Shown piece after piece: positions 9,904 through 21,475 of a stretch of 64,000 nt of DNA; the stretch's first letter is position 1, and each line of letters starts with the position of its first letter. The stretch spans positions 142,145 to 206,144 of the forward strand of contig JBAKBP010001615.1 in assembly GCA_037953745.1 (NCBI GenBank), written 5' to 3'. Position numbers and translations under genes: made by a program. Source of the DNA: Lithodes maja (taxonomy: Eukaryota; Arthropoda; Malacostraca; Decapoda; Lithodidae). The notes below the pieces were generated by a model. That model was not told where the DNA came from. It did not search any database and saw nothing but the letters and a program-made list of their open reading frames with translations.

Positions 9904-10370
9904 AGCTCATTAACACATTGAAAGCAGAGCTGGTGAGCAAAATCATAAAGTATACTAATTAATTTAATTTATATTTAATTGAATTAAAATAAATTACTAA
10001 AAATAAACACAATATTATCATAATATAATCATAGAAAATATATATGTTTATTATGATTCAGCTATTAAATTATTTCATTAACAAATAAAAATAAGATAAG
10101 GCTACCTGAGCTTAACGGCGTTGAACATACAGCAATGAGAGGTTCAAGTGCCGACACGACAGAGACTGGGGGAAAACTACCCTGCCTCCGGGAACTACCT
10201 GGTCACCTGGTGCAACACCGGTAATCCGCCCTGGAAAGAGAATTTTCCGGGGATTAATGCTCATAGGGTTACACCCAATAAACGGTACAAAATATTTGCC
10301 TCAAAACCGCCGGTCAACGAACCGTAGCACTCCACCACTACTTTTCGTTGTCCTTTAGTATCATATTAAA
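9904..10370. other. AT-rich segment and first repeat-block edge inside DIRS-1
   Basis: From 9904 to about 10100 the sequence is strongly AT-rich without motifs. From 10140 it becomes the GC-richer, CGCCGGG-containing sequence type that dominates the DIRS-1 interior. No gene is seen. Confidence 0.4.
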
Positions 10371-11248
10371 GATTTCAGCATATCTTTACCTGTCCAGAAG
10401 ATTTAAGCATATCTTCTGAATCCTCATAAAGATGAAGCATATCTTTATTAAAGATGAAGTCTTTCAAGTATCCCTTTACACTTGAAACACTAGTAAGATT
10501 CCGGCATCTTTTTATCCCATAAAAAGTCTAAGCCTATCTTAATCTCTAATCTGGCGTCACCCAGAAGCCCTCATAGATCGCCGTCTTGAAGGCCGTGATA
10601 CCCTATTGTATCAATCAATTGCTTGGCAAATTATCGCGAATTGCAAATCAGTTAATATAACCACCCAAAGGTACAACCGCCGGGTTTTATATGCAATGTC
10701 AAACCAAGTGTACCTGCCCCAGACCTCTTTGTAAAAAGGTCGCCGGGAGGGAAAGACTAAACAAACAAACGTCATTGTTTCAATGGCTTATTAAAGATTT
10801 CAGCATATCTTTTATCTGTCCAAAAGAATTAAGCATAACATCTTAATCCTCATAAAGATGAAGCATATCTTTAGTAAAGATAAAGTCTTAAGTAACCCTT
10901 TACACTTGAAACACTAGTAAGATTCAGGCATCTCTTTATCCCATAAAAAGTCTAAGCCTATCTTAATCTCTAATCCGGCTTCTCCCAGAAGCCCTCATAG
11001 ATCGCCGTCTTGAAGGCCGTGATACCCTATTGTATCAATCAATTGTTTGGCAAATTATCTCGAATCGCAAATCCGTTAATATAACCACCCGAAGGTACCA
11101 CCGCCGGGTTTTATATACAAGGACCCCAATGGAAATACGCCTAACGGCCTTATTGGGCTATCCTTAGTTGGAATTATGCAAGGCTGGTACATGTCATATT
11201 TATAACATACTATGTGGTACCAACTCTGTAAATTGCTAACTGAATAAA

Positions 11249-11300
<52 letters not shown>

Positions 11301-14300
11301 ATTAATGTCAAACCAATTATACCTGCCCCAGACCTCTTTGTAAAAAGGTCGCCGGGAGGTAAAGACCAAACAAACAGACAGCATTGTTTCAATGGCTTTG
11401 AAAAGCAGAGAAAACCAAGGCCAACAGGTGTCAGCCTGATCACCTAGAAAACTGAGTGGAGCCCCCCTCGACGGGAATAACTCAGGAAGCCTGATCCCAG
11501 GCTTCGACCATAGAAAACGCAGTTTCTGATGAGCCCTCAAGCGACCAAACTCGTCGGGGTAACTTACCTATTTTAGCCATCCTGACTAAAACTCGGTAAA
11601 CAAAAACGGTGTTCTCGGAGCAACGAGAAAAACGCCGGAAAGGTAACCCACACTAAACTATACATTACAGGAGGGCGTAATGCATAAAGCAATGAATAAC
11701 ACAGGAAGCCTGCTCCCAGGCTCGACCACAGAAAACGCAGTTTCTTATGAGCCCTCAAGCGACCAAACTCGTCGGGGTAACTTACCTATTTTGAGCCATC
11801 CTGACTAAAACTCGGTAAACAAAAACGGCGTTCTCGGAGCAACGAGAAAAAACGCCGGAAAGGTAACCTACACCAAAATTACTCCAGGTTCTGCATAGAC
11901 CCGCCGGGACCCAGCTCTGGAAAAAAAGAAAATTTCCAGGAATTAAGGCTCATAAGGTTAACCCAAACATGTTCGCATACAAGTGTTAAATAACCTGCCG
12001 GGTAACGAGACGTAATACTCAACGACGACAGCTCGCTACGCGGTGGGGTTTCCCAAGTAAAAGATTTCAGAATATCTTAATTTGTCCAAAAGATTTATGA
12101 ATACCCTCTGACATAATATATAAAGACCAGCATGGCGTTTATAACTGATGAAGTCTTTCCGGTGGTGTTTGTTTCAAGATTCAATTTTGGAAAAAAAAAA
12201 CTTAAAAAAGACGCCGGCCCCCGAATTATCTCGTAGATCAAAAACTGGGAAGCCTGACAAATATACGAGAACTAACTTCTCCCGAAGTATCTTTTTAGAT
12301 CGCCGTATGTTGAAGGCGGCGATACAAAACGTATCCCTCAATTGTCTGGTTAACTAACTGAATCGTAAATTCGTTATTCCCATCCCTCCAAGGAGCACCC
12401 GCCGGGTGTGAATATTAGTTTTTAAAAAACGTTAACCCCAATTGTGCCCTAAAGCGCCGTATGTTGAAGGAGGCGATACACAATGCATCCCTCAATTGTC
12501 TGGTCAACTAAACTGAATTTTGCAAATTCGGGCATCCCACCTTCCAGGTTGCACCCGCCAGGTGATTTAAAGTTTAAAAGTTAACCCCAAATGGTCCTAA
12601 CCCCACTTCTTTGTAAAAGATCGCCGGGGAGGACATACAAAGATCGCGAATTGCAAATCAGTCAATATAACCACCCAAAGGTACAACCGCCGGGTTTTAC
12701 ATGCAATGTCAAACCAATTGTACCTGCCCCAGACCTATTTGTAAAAAGGTCGCCGGGAGGGAAAGACTAAACAAACAAACGGCATTGTTTCAATGGCTTA
12801 TTAAAGATTTCAGCATATCTTTCACCTGTCCAAAAGAATTAAGAATAACTTCTTAATCCTCATAAAGATGAAGCATATCTTTATTAAAGATGAAGTCTTT
12901 CAAGTATCCCTTTACACTGGAGACACTAGTAAGATTCAGGCATCTTTTTATTCCATAAAAAGTCTAAGCCTATCTTAATCTCTAATCCGGCTTCTCCCAA
13001 AGCCCTCATAGATCGCCGTCTTGAAGGCCGTGATACCCTATTGTATCATTCAATTGTTTGGCAAATTATCTCGAATCGCAAATCCGTTAATATAACCACC
13101 CCGAAGGTACAACCGCCGGGTTTTATATGCAATGTCAAACCAATTACACCTGCCCCAGACCTCTTTGTAAAAAGGTCGCCGGGAGGTAAAGACCAAACAA
13201 ACAGACAGCATTGTTTCAATGGCTTTGAAAAGCAGAGAAACCAAGGCCAACAGGTGTCAGCCTGATCACCTAGAAAACTGTGTGGAGCCCCCCTCGACGG
13301 GAATAAACCAGGAAGCCTGATCCCAGGCTCGACCCTAGAAAACGCAGTTTCTGATGAGCCCTCAAGCGACCAAACTCGTCGGGGTAACTTACCTATTTTT
13401 AGCCATCCTGACTAAAACTTGGTAAACAAAAACGGTGTCCTCGGAGCAACGAGAAAAAACGCCGGAAAGGTAACCCACACTAAACTATACATTACAGGAG
13501 GGCGTAATGCATAAAGCAATGAATAACACAGGAAGCCTGATCCCAGGCTCGACCACAGAAAACGCAGTTTCTTATGAGCCCTCAAGCGACCAAACTCGTC
13601 GGGGTAACTTACCTATTTTGAGCCATCCTGACTAAAACTCGGTAAACAAAAACGGTGTTCTCGGAGCAACGAGAAAAAACGCCGGAAAGGTAACCCACAC
13701 CAAACGAGACATTTTAACACATTTTATACAAAGGGTGTGCGCAAAAATAGGGATACCTGAACAGGAGGGCGTAATGCAGAAAGCAAAAACCGGGGCAAAG
13801 GTAGCCATGACAGAGACTGGTGGGATACTTACTCCAGGTTCTGCATAGACCCGCCGGGACCCAGCTCTGGAAAAAAAGAAAATTTTCAGGAATTAATGCT
13901 CACAAGGTTAACCCAAACATGTTCGCACACAAGTGTTAAATAACCCGCCGGGTAACGAGACGTAATACTCAACGACTACAGCTCGCTACGCGGTGGGGTT
14001 TCCTAAGTAAAAGATTTCAGAATATCTTAATTTGTCCTAAAGATTTATGAATACCCTCTGACATAATATATAAAGACCAGCATGGCGTTTATAACTGATT
14101 AAGTCTTTCCGGTGGTGTTTGTTTCAAGATTCAATTTCGGAAAAAAAAAACTAAAAAAGACGCCGGCCCCCGAATTATCTCGTAGATCAAAAACTGGGAA
14201 GCCTGACAAATATACGAGATCTAACTTCTCCCGAAGTATCTTTTTAGATCGCCGTATGTTGAAGGCGGCGATACAAAACGTATCCCTCAATTGTCTGGTT

Positions 14301-14440
14301 AACTAACTGAATCGTAAATTCATTATTCCCACCCTTCCAGGGAGCACCCGCCGGTTGTGAATATTAGTTTAAAAAACGTTAACCCCAATTGCGCCGTAAG
14401 CTGAAGGCGGCGATACAAAACGTATCCCTCAATTGTCTGG
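10371..14440 (-). repeat. Array of diverged repeat blocks in the DIRS-1 interior
   Basis: Three related blocks start with TTAAAGATTTCAGCATATCT at about 10384, 10791 and 12798. Each runs through AGATCGCCGTCTTGAAGGCC to a CCGCCGGGTTTTA motif. Other blocks recur about 1.9 kb apart: 11450-12400 resembles 13260-14400, including CTCGTCGGGGTAACTTACCT in several copies. Most blocks contain one or more CGCCGGG elements. There is no coding continuity. By position this corresponds to the leader or gag region of a DIRS element, and a diverged block also lies at 15300-15600. Confidence 0.75.
11247..11300 (+). repeat. (ATT)n microsatellite
   Basis: About 17 ATT units interrupted only near the end. It lies inside one repeat block of DIRS-1 next to sequence reading GTAAATTGCTAACTGAATAAAT, so it may be the tail of a small LINE or SINE inserted there. 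Confidence 0.9.
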
Positions 14441-14444
14441 TTAA

Positions 14445-15033
14445 CCCGGGAACTGCGGGGAGACTCTTGAGAGTAAGTAAAATAAAAAATCAACTTTTGA
14501 CATCGGAAAAAAAAAAATATTTTTATTTTTTTATTTTTTTATTTTTTTTTGGCCCCTGGGCCATGCAAAATCTCAGTCCTCTACCTCCCCTCCTTCCCCA
14601 CTTTCCTCCTCTCCTTCAGTTATCACCTATTTTCCCTATTATTCCCTTATTCTGAGGTATATTTTCGTGCTAACATTAGCGAGTTGCAAGCAGGGTGTTG
14701 TCATCACTGATGGCAAGCGAGTGCAAGAGAGAGAGAGAGAGTATCGATCGACTGTGTCTCAGTGGCCTTGGGGGAAATTGGCGGGAAAGCAGTTTGCCTC
14801 ACCCATACATTATACAACTCGCGGGCTATATCTCCGATTTTGACCATCCAAACGCTGTTTTCACTCGTTTTATTGTTGTTTCAGGTTAATACCTTTATAA
14901 TCAACCCATAATAGGCGCATATGGATAATTATTAATGCTATTAATGGTACAATGAATATTTTAGTGACGGAAACACCTCAAATACGTCAGCACAGGGGGA
15001 CGTTTTCAATTACCCCCATGCGCACTTGTTAGG
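14445..15033 (+). mobile_element. TTAA-flanked MITE family 1, complete copy
   Basis: This 589-bp element starts CCCGGGAACTGCGGGGAGAC, ends ACTTGTTAGG, and is flanked by TTAA at 14441-14444 and 15034-15037. Removing it plus one TTAA restores CTGGTTAACTAACTG, which is exactly what the sister repeat blocks carry at about 12349 and 14300. TTAA duplication with CC/GG ends points to piggyBac-type transposition. It contains a long T-rich run (about 14521-14550) and a (GA)n run. It has no transposase. Confidence 0.9.
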
Positions 15034-15037
15034 TTAA

Positions 15038-16325
15038 CTAACTGAATTGTAAATTCGTGATTCCCACCCTTCCAGGGAGCACCCGCTGGGTGTGAATATT
15101 AGTTTAAAAAACGTTAACCCCAATTGTGCCTTAAATTGCCGTATGTTGAAGGAGGCGATACACAATGCATCCCTCAATTGTCTGGTCAACTAAACTGAAT
15201 TTTGTAAATTCGGTCATCCCACCCTACCAGGTTGCACCCGCCGGGTGATTTAAAGTTTAAAAGTTAACCCCAATTGTTCCTAACCCCACATCTTTGTAAA
15301 AGATCGCCGGGGAGGAAATACAACAACAGCATAGTTTTATATTGGCTTTGCAAAACCGAAAAAACTACAAACAACACGTGTCCGTATGAACACTGTTAGA
15401 TGGGTACAGCCAACCCGCCGGGAATCAGAAGGAGCCTGAAACAGGCACCCCAGAGACGCAGTCCTGGGGAGCCACAGACACCCACTCGCCGGGGAAACAA
15501 GCCTGTTTTTAAACCACGCGTGGCCAAAACTCGGTAACCAGCCGGGTTTTTTCATGGTGTAACCGAGAAAAACCCGCCGGAAATAACCCACCCCGGCCAG
15601 ATACCATCTAAACGCAACACAGGACCGAGGCGTAGCCAAAACACAACTAACGCCGGGCCCAACATAGTCCGTGGAATTAGCCAATACACACTAACCCAGG
15701 ACACATAAATAGTCCGTGGAATTAGCCAATACACAACCAAACCAGGACACACATCACACAGTAGTACATATTTAGACAAAAAATCAATAACACTTGTATA
15801 TGTGGTAAAGCTACGAGAGGCTGGCTAGGCCTAGGCAGACGGATAATATTAACATGTCGGAATATAAACAAAAAGCACTGAATTATATCACAACAGGAAC
15901 CACCGCCAACACACCACTGTAGCAAATACTTCCGGCAAAGGGAAGAACTGACTCGGGACCCAGAAAAAACTTCACTAAGTGAAGAAAAATACGCTGGGAA
16001 TGTCAGCAAAAATACGCTACTTCATCAGAAAGATAAAAGGAAGCAATAACGCGTAATGAAAGCCGCCTGTATCACAAAGCTAGCTCACTGTGACAAAGTT
16101 CACCTGTCCACACCGGACCACGAGGGTACATCCGAAATAGATGCCCCAAACACACGACCCAAAATACACTGCACTGCGGGAAACCAGCCCAGGACACTCC
16201 TGCTACGCATATCCTAACCTTACTCGATACATCCCGGAGTAAACAAATGAGAAAAAACTCACTAGGGACGCAGCAAATGCGGAACCAGCGGAGCGTGGAG
16301 AGACACGTCCGGGCCGGCTGACCGC
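15038..16325 (-). other. DIRS-1 5' leader region
   Basis: This runs from the end of the repeat array to the 5' ITR. Near the ITR (16325-16200) it resembles the sequence after the ITR of the second DIRS element at about 58980-59080, sharing CTGCGG, CTCCGC and TAGTGAGT...CTCATTTGT. Two near-identical tandem pieces containing AGTCCGTGGAATTAGCCAAT lie at about 15665-15735. No convincing gag frame remains: the minus-strand frames here are short and featureless. Confidence 0.5.
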
Positions 16326-16646
16326 AGAGCAGAGAAGGAAGAATGACGCCTGAATCAGCGTCTGGTCAAAGATCCACACAAGTACATCCACGATATGATG
16401 GAAAGCTTATTGGATAGTTATTCTTATTTTGTTTTTGTTTTTTATTTTTTACGAAGTTTTTTCGTAGTGAGAACCCAATTCATAATGACTGAAGCCATGA
16501 GTGAGGTCGTGTGCGCTCATGATGAAGGCTCCTCAGATTTTAAATGCTCTGCGCGGTAGATTCAAACTACGGCGGATTAGTGTTTGAAGAGGATGCCTTA
16601 TGTAATAGGCATGTTCGTCAATGATGGAGGGGCCACTAATAAATTG
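16326..16646 (-). repeat. DIRS-1 5' inverted terminal repeat
   Basis: This is the reverse complement of 7411-7728 over about 310 bp. The outer end (minus strand) begins CAATTTATTAGTGGCCCC and directly abuts Gypsy-A LTR sequence at 16647. Confidence 0.85.
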
Positions 16647-16746
16647 ATAGTATTGCCCTGAAAGTACATGTGTGTATGTTGCAATATGATTAAGGCATGT
16701 GTACACTCTGTATATATGTTGTGTGTGCACTTAACCTATATCAACA
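16647..16746 (-). repeat. Gypsy-A 3' LTR, proximal part
   Basis: These 100 bp start TGTTGATATAGG on the minus strand and match 23210-23313 of the 5' LTR apart from a 4-bp indel. Together with 7141-7373 they make a complete 333-bp LTR. Confidence 0.9.
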
Positions 16747-19700
16747 CCTCCCTCCCCCTTCAAGCTCGCAAGACGTTGTCGAGCTGACTCTTTTTCTAGG
16801 AGCCTTTCAGACCTACGTGGGGCCATGGGGGAAGTGAAGAACTCTCTTTCTGGGTCTGTGCAAGACACAGGGATCTCAGGGTTATGGGGGAGGGGTTCAA
16901 CACCAGGGGAATTCACTGGGCGGAGGAAGCGACGGTTCCGCCAATATATCTTACCACTGGGGAGACGAACCTCATAATCCCTGGACCTGCCGCAGCCCAT
17001 GACGACCCCAACATTGTCCCAGCGGTGAGAAGTCGGGTCTTGGATCCGCACTGTGGTGCCGACTCTCAACCTGGGAAGGGGGCGTGCGTGCTGGTCATAG
17101 TTTCTCTGCACCAGCGCAGTGTGGGCGGCTGCACGGCGGTCACAGTCCTCGGCCTTGGCTTGCCACTCTGCTGTAAAGGACTGGGGATGAGCAGGGACAC
17201 AATACCGTAGTGGGTGGCCATACAGGATTTGTGCCGGGGTGCGGCCTGTGAAGTTCTGGGTGTTGCGGAGCTCCAACAGTCCACGGTCAAAGTCTTCGCA
17301 GTCGATGTTGCCTGAGGGAGCCGTCTTCAGTATGAGGTGTTTGACGGACTTGACGGCAGACCGTTGGATTGTGGGTAGTGTGGGGAAGAGACCAAGTGAT
17401 TGACTCCCCAACGCTCCATGAAGTCCCGGAACTCACGGCTAGTAAACTGTGGGCCTCCATCTGTACGTAGGCGGACTTCACCAACTTCCCTGAAGTAGTG
17501 GCAGAAGATCCTGATGGTGTTTGAAGCGGTAGTATCTCCTTTGCAGGGTAGGACAACGGGCCAGCCTGAGAGTCGGTCTGTTACGACGAGGAAGGATTTC
17601 CCCGCCACAGCGAAGAAGTCGGCTGAAACAGACTCGAAAGGCCTAGTTGGGTTGTCGTCGTTGATCATGGGTTCCTGCTGCTGACTAGGCTGTAAGACCT
17701 GACACGGCTCACAAGCTTGAACTGTGTTGGCGATGTCCGAGTTGATGCCAGGCCAAAAGACAGCCTGTCGCGCCCTACGCTTAGTGGCCTCCACGCCTCT
17801 GTGACTATCATGCAGGCGAGCCAAGGTGCGGCGGCGGAGGGCTTCAGGAACCACAACCCTCGCTCCGTACAGGACAAGTTCACCATCTGCTGACAGGTAG
17901 TCTCGGAGTTTCCAGAATGGGAGTAGAGAGTTGTGCAGGTCGTAGCGGTTGGTGGGGAAACCCGAAGTAACGCACTCACGCAGGCGGATGTACACAGGAT
18001 CCGCTCTGGCTGCGTCTCGGAGTTCCTGGAGAATCCTGTCTGCGTCCTGTGAAGGAGAGTTGACGTTGGTGGCGGCGGCGTTGACAGTCACGAGGGACCT
18101 GAGGTGAACCGTGGCGTCGGCACATGCCAACTCATCCTCTGGCGTCGGGTGGCTGACAGGGGCCCGTGACAATGCATCAGGGATGCAGAGCAACCTGCCA
18201 GCACGCCAGACGGCTGTGAAGAGGTAAGGTGCGACTTTCTCCTTCAGACGTTGGAGGCGGGGATTTTCAACCGCATCAAGGGTGTAGTTGTTGAAGATGG
18301 GGATGAGGGGGCGATGGTCCGTCATGAGGGTAAAGTGTTGCAGTCCGATGAGGTAGAACTTGCACTTGGACATGGCCCAGACCACGGCTAGCATCTCCAG
18401 CTCAATGGTGGCATAGCGGGACTCGGGGTCGCTTAGGAACCTCGAGCCACACTGAACTAAGCGGAGACGGTTGTTGCCATGATCCTCTAGGAGGGCGTAT
18501 CCAATACCGTTCAGGCGGGACGCATCAGTTTGTAGAATCACTGGTAGGGAAGGGTCGAATGGGGCTAGGACGGGTGGACTGAGCAGGGCAGCCTTGACCC
18601 GGCGGAAAGCCTCATCGTGGTCAGCGGTCCACATGAACGACCTCTTCGGGCTCATGAGGGGGCGCAGGGGCTGAGCGGCAGTGGCGATGTCGGGGGTGAA
18701 CTCCGCCAGCTGGTTCACCAAACCCATGAAGGAGCGAAGGTCGGTGATGTTGGCTGGTGTCGGGAAGTCCTTGATCGCTCCGACTTTGCCAGGGTCAGCC
18801 GAGATGTCCTCACCTGAGAGCGTGTACCCACAGAAGTTCACACTGGGTGCGGCGACCACGAACTTGTCCTTCTTGAGTGTGATCCCACTGTCGCGGCACC
18901 GTATGAGCACTTCATGGATACGCTGAAGATGTGTGTGGAAGTCCTCGTCGTAGAGCAGCACGTCGTCGACAACTTTGGCACAATTTTGCACCCCTTGGAG
19001 GGCCCTATCACCGCGAAGGCAGAAGGTGTCACCTGTTGCAGCGAAACCCATTGGACCTCTACAGTGTTGGAAACGGCCATACGGTGTGATGAAAGTTGTG
19101 AGATGCTGGTCCTCCTCCGCAAGTTCCATCTGCCAATATCCACTCAGGGCGTCTGCCGTTGTGAAGAATTTTGCCTGCGGGGCCACACTGCGGATCGCTT
19201 CGAAAGGCGTCGGTGAGGGGTGGGCTGGGCGGGAAACTTGGCAGTTGAGCTTGGTAAGGTCGACGGTGAGGCGAACTTCGGCGTTGGGCTTGGCGACGAC
19301 GACGAGGGGTTGGCACCACTCCGAAGGTTCATCGCCGGCCGGTTTGATGATGCCTTGTGCCACTAGCGAGTCCAGCTCCCGCTTGACTTTGTCCCTGAAA
19401 GCAAAGGGGATCTGCCGCGGGGTGTAGATGGCAAAAGGCACGGCATCGTCCTTAAGGTGGATCCGCATTGGGGGACCCTTCATAGGCTTGAGTGGAGCTG
19501 TCTGGAGATCCTCCTTGGAGACCAACACGTCCTTGAACTCTCGAAGAAAGAACTCCTTGGCTTGTGCAGGTGATGTGGTGGCTGTGAAGGGTAGCTCCTT
19601 ACACCTGTTGATGTGTTTAACCTGTAGAATTGGCTTGGGGAATTCTGCTGAGATGATGGCCAATTCTTGACAGTGGCGCTTGGACAGAAGCGGCGTCTGA

Positions 19701-21475
19701 ACACCCTCGTGGACTTGGATTGTGGCCGAACAGGAACGTTTGCTGATGGTGAGTTGTGCATGAAACGTCCCCAAAGCAGGAGCCATTGCAGATCCATCCG
19801 CGTTGAGCGTCGTTGTTGGAGGCGGAGGTCGTAGGCTGCTGATAGGAATCCGAAGTATGTCGAGGTGTCGTCGGCCGATTACTGTGATGTCTGCACCTGT
19901 GTCTGGGAGCATGTGGAGTTTTCTAGTGGTGCTGCTGTAGGTGAAACTCACGGATGTCAGTGTGGGTGCCTGAACAGGTGATCCCACACGTCGGCAACTT
20001 GTGGTCTTCTTTGCTGTAGACTTGTTGTGGGAGGAAGCGTCGTTGTCCTGTGTGGCGGGCGTCTTGGAAGATCTGCAGCATTTGTCGTAGTGGCCCATAT
20101 GGTTGCAGCGACGACACTGGGCGGTGGTAGCAGGGCAAGCAGGAGTCCTAGGCTTATGACCACGACGGCCGCAGTTAGTGCAGGTGTAGTCGTCAGCCGG
20201 GCACTTGTTCTTGTCGTGCCGGCAAGCACAACGCTGGCAGGTGGCAGCCGACGCCAAGGACTGTTGCGATGTGGAGAACTTGTCGCCTTGCTTAACTTGC
20301 TTGTTCTGCTTGTACGCTGACACGGCGTTTACCTGGGACGGTGGGGCACGTATGGCTGACGTAGTGCTTCGAGTGGCCTCGTATGAACGGCAAGTGTTGA
20401 CGATGTCCTGTAATGAAAGGGTGGCATCGAGGGAAAGCAGCTTCTGTACAAGTTCTTCGTTGTGTATGCCCATCAGAATGACCATCTTGAGTTGGGTCTC
20501 CTTGCAGGCTGAAGAGTTCCCTGGGCAGACGTCAATTTCTTCGGAGATGTGGCAGAAGCGGACGTAGAAGTTGTTGAATAACTCACCCTGTTTTTGCTTG
20601 CAACTGAACAGGTCCCTGCGACGGAGAGCTTCATTGCGAGAATTCTTGATGTGCTCCTGAAGTGCATCGAGGACTGCGTCAACGGTCTTGTCGGTGTCAG
20701 GGGGTATGCTTAAGGTGTGCTGCAAAAGCCGTTGTGTCTCCAGGGTTAAGCACATCCGCATCTGGATCAGTTGTTTCTCCCTCGGTAGTTTAAATAAGTC
20801 TACCATAATAGAGTAATCGTCCCACCGACGCCTCCATTCTCTGAAAACCTGGAACGTGGCATCAGCACGAAGGGGCGGCAGGTTCTGGGTGATAGCCTTC
20901 TGTGGTGGTGGTGGAGCTGTAGGGGTGGAGGATGTTGTGGAATGGGGTGTTGTCCCCGGTGAGGTGGGTGTAGGTGCGGCGGCAGGTGGGGTAATTTGGG
21001 CCAGAGCCTGGACAAGGGCGGAGAACTTGGCATCGTCCACCTGTCTCCTGTGGTCCTCCTCCATTTGTTGTCTGGTTTCCTCCTCCTGTCGTCGTTGTTC
21101 CTCTTCCCATCTTCTGCGGTCCTCCCCCTGTCTTCTGGTGTAGTCGTCCCGTTGTCTGCAGTGCTCCATATACTGTATGAGCTGAAGGAGGTCTGCACTT
21201 GTGGTAGGTTGTAGACTTGCAGGGTGTGGTGACAGGGGTGGCATCCCCCTATAGTGTAGGGGAGGTAAAGTGGGGGGAGGTTGGGGAGGTGGAGTGAAAT
21301 GAGGGGTGGTGAGAGGAGAGGTTGGAGTGGAATGAACTGACTGGTACCCCTTACCAGCAACTCCAACAGTATCTCCATCATTATCTCCACCAGTAGCTCC
21401 ACCATTATCTCCCTCCCCAGTATGGTCGTGTGGGGTGTCTCTGGGCTCCCCATGAATCTGCTCATCTCCCTCCAT
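16731..21475 (-). pseudogene. Gypsy-A gag-pol polyprotein, one frameshift in integrase
   Basis: One frame of 1382 codons starts at an ATG at 21475 and fuses gag and pol. Gag starts with a long Pro/Gln/Arg-rich region, then a capsid-like helical part. Three Cys/His knuckles lie at about residues 415-477 (CQRCACRHDKNKC, CTNCGRRGH, CRRCNHMGHYDKCC). Protease has LPDTGADITVIG (about 525). RT has an active site reading KVVDDVLLYD (about 835), so VVDD instead of YxDD. RNase H has TDASRLNGIG (about 985). Integrase has its HHCC domain (about 1210-1250), SADFF and RTDGGPQF. The frame breaks after YPQSNG at about 17360. The rest continues as AVKSVKHLIL to a TAA at 16731, inside the LTR. No env is seen. 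Confidence 0.9.
16747..16760 (-). promoter_or_regulatory. Gypsy-A polypurine tract
   Basis: On the minus strand a purine run AAGGGGGAGGGAGG lies immediately before the LTR start. This is the standard plus-strand DNA priming site of LTR retrotransposons. Confidence 0.85.

Larger units (their letters stand above)
7374..16646 (-). mobile_element. DIRS-like tyrosine-recombinase element (DIRS-1), 9.27 kb
   Basis: The borders are set by the interrupted Gypsy-A 3' LTR. The element has inverted terminal repeats of over 300 bp (7374-7728 and 16326-16646), an internal complementary region at 7799-7903, and a tyrosine-recombinase pseudogene between 8598 and 9470. This arrangement, with the recombinase near the 3' end on the minus strand, is the layout of DIRS retrotransposons. 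I find no reverse transcriptase, RNase H or methyltransferase domain in it. The middle consists of diverged repeat blocks. It therefore appears non-autonomous and decayed. Confidence 0.8.

Noticed and set aside
16731..21475. Gypsy-A as an infectious endogenous retrovirus with env
   Set aside because: Pol ends at the polypurine tract and LTR. No third ORF, signal peptide or membrane segment follows.
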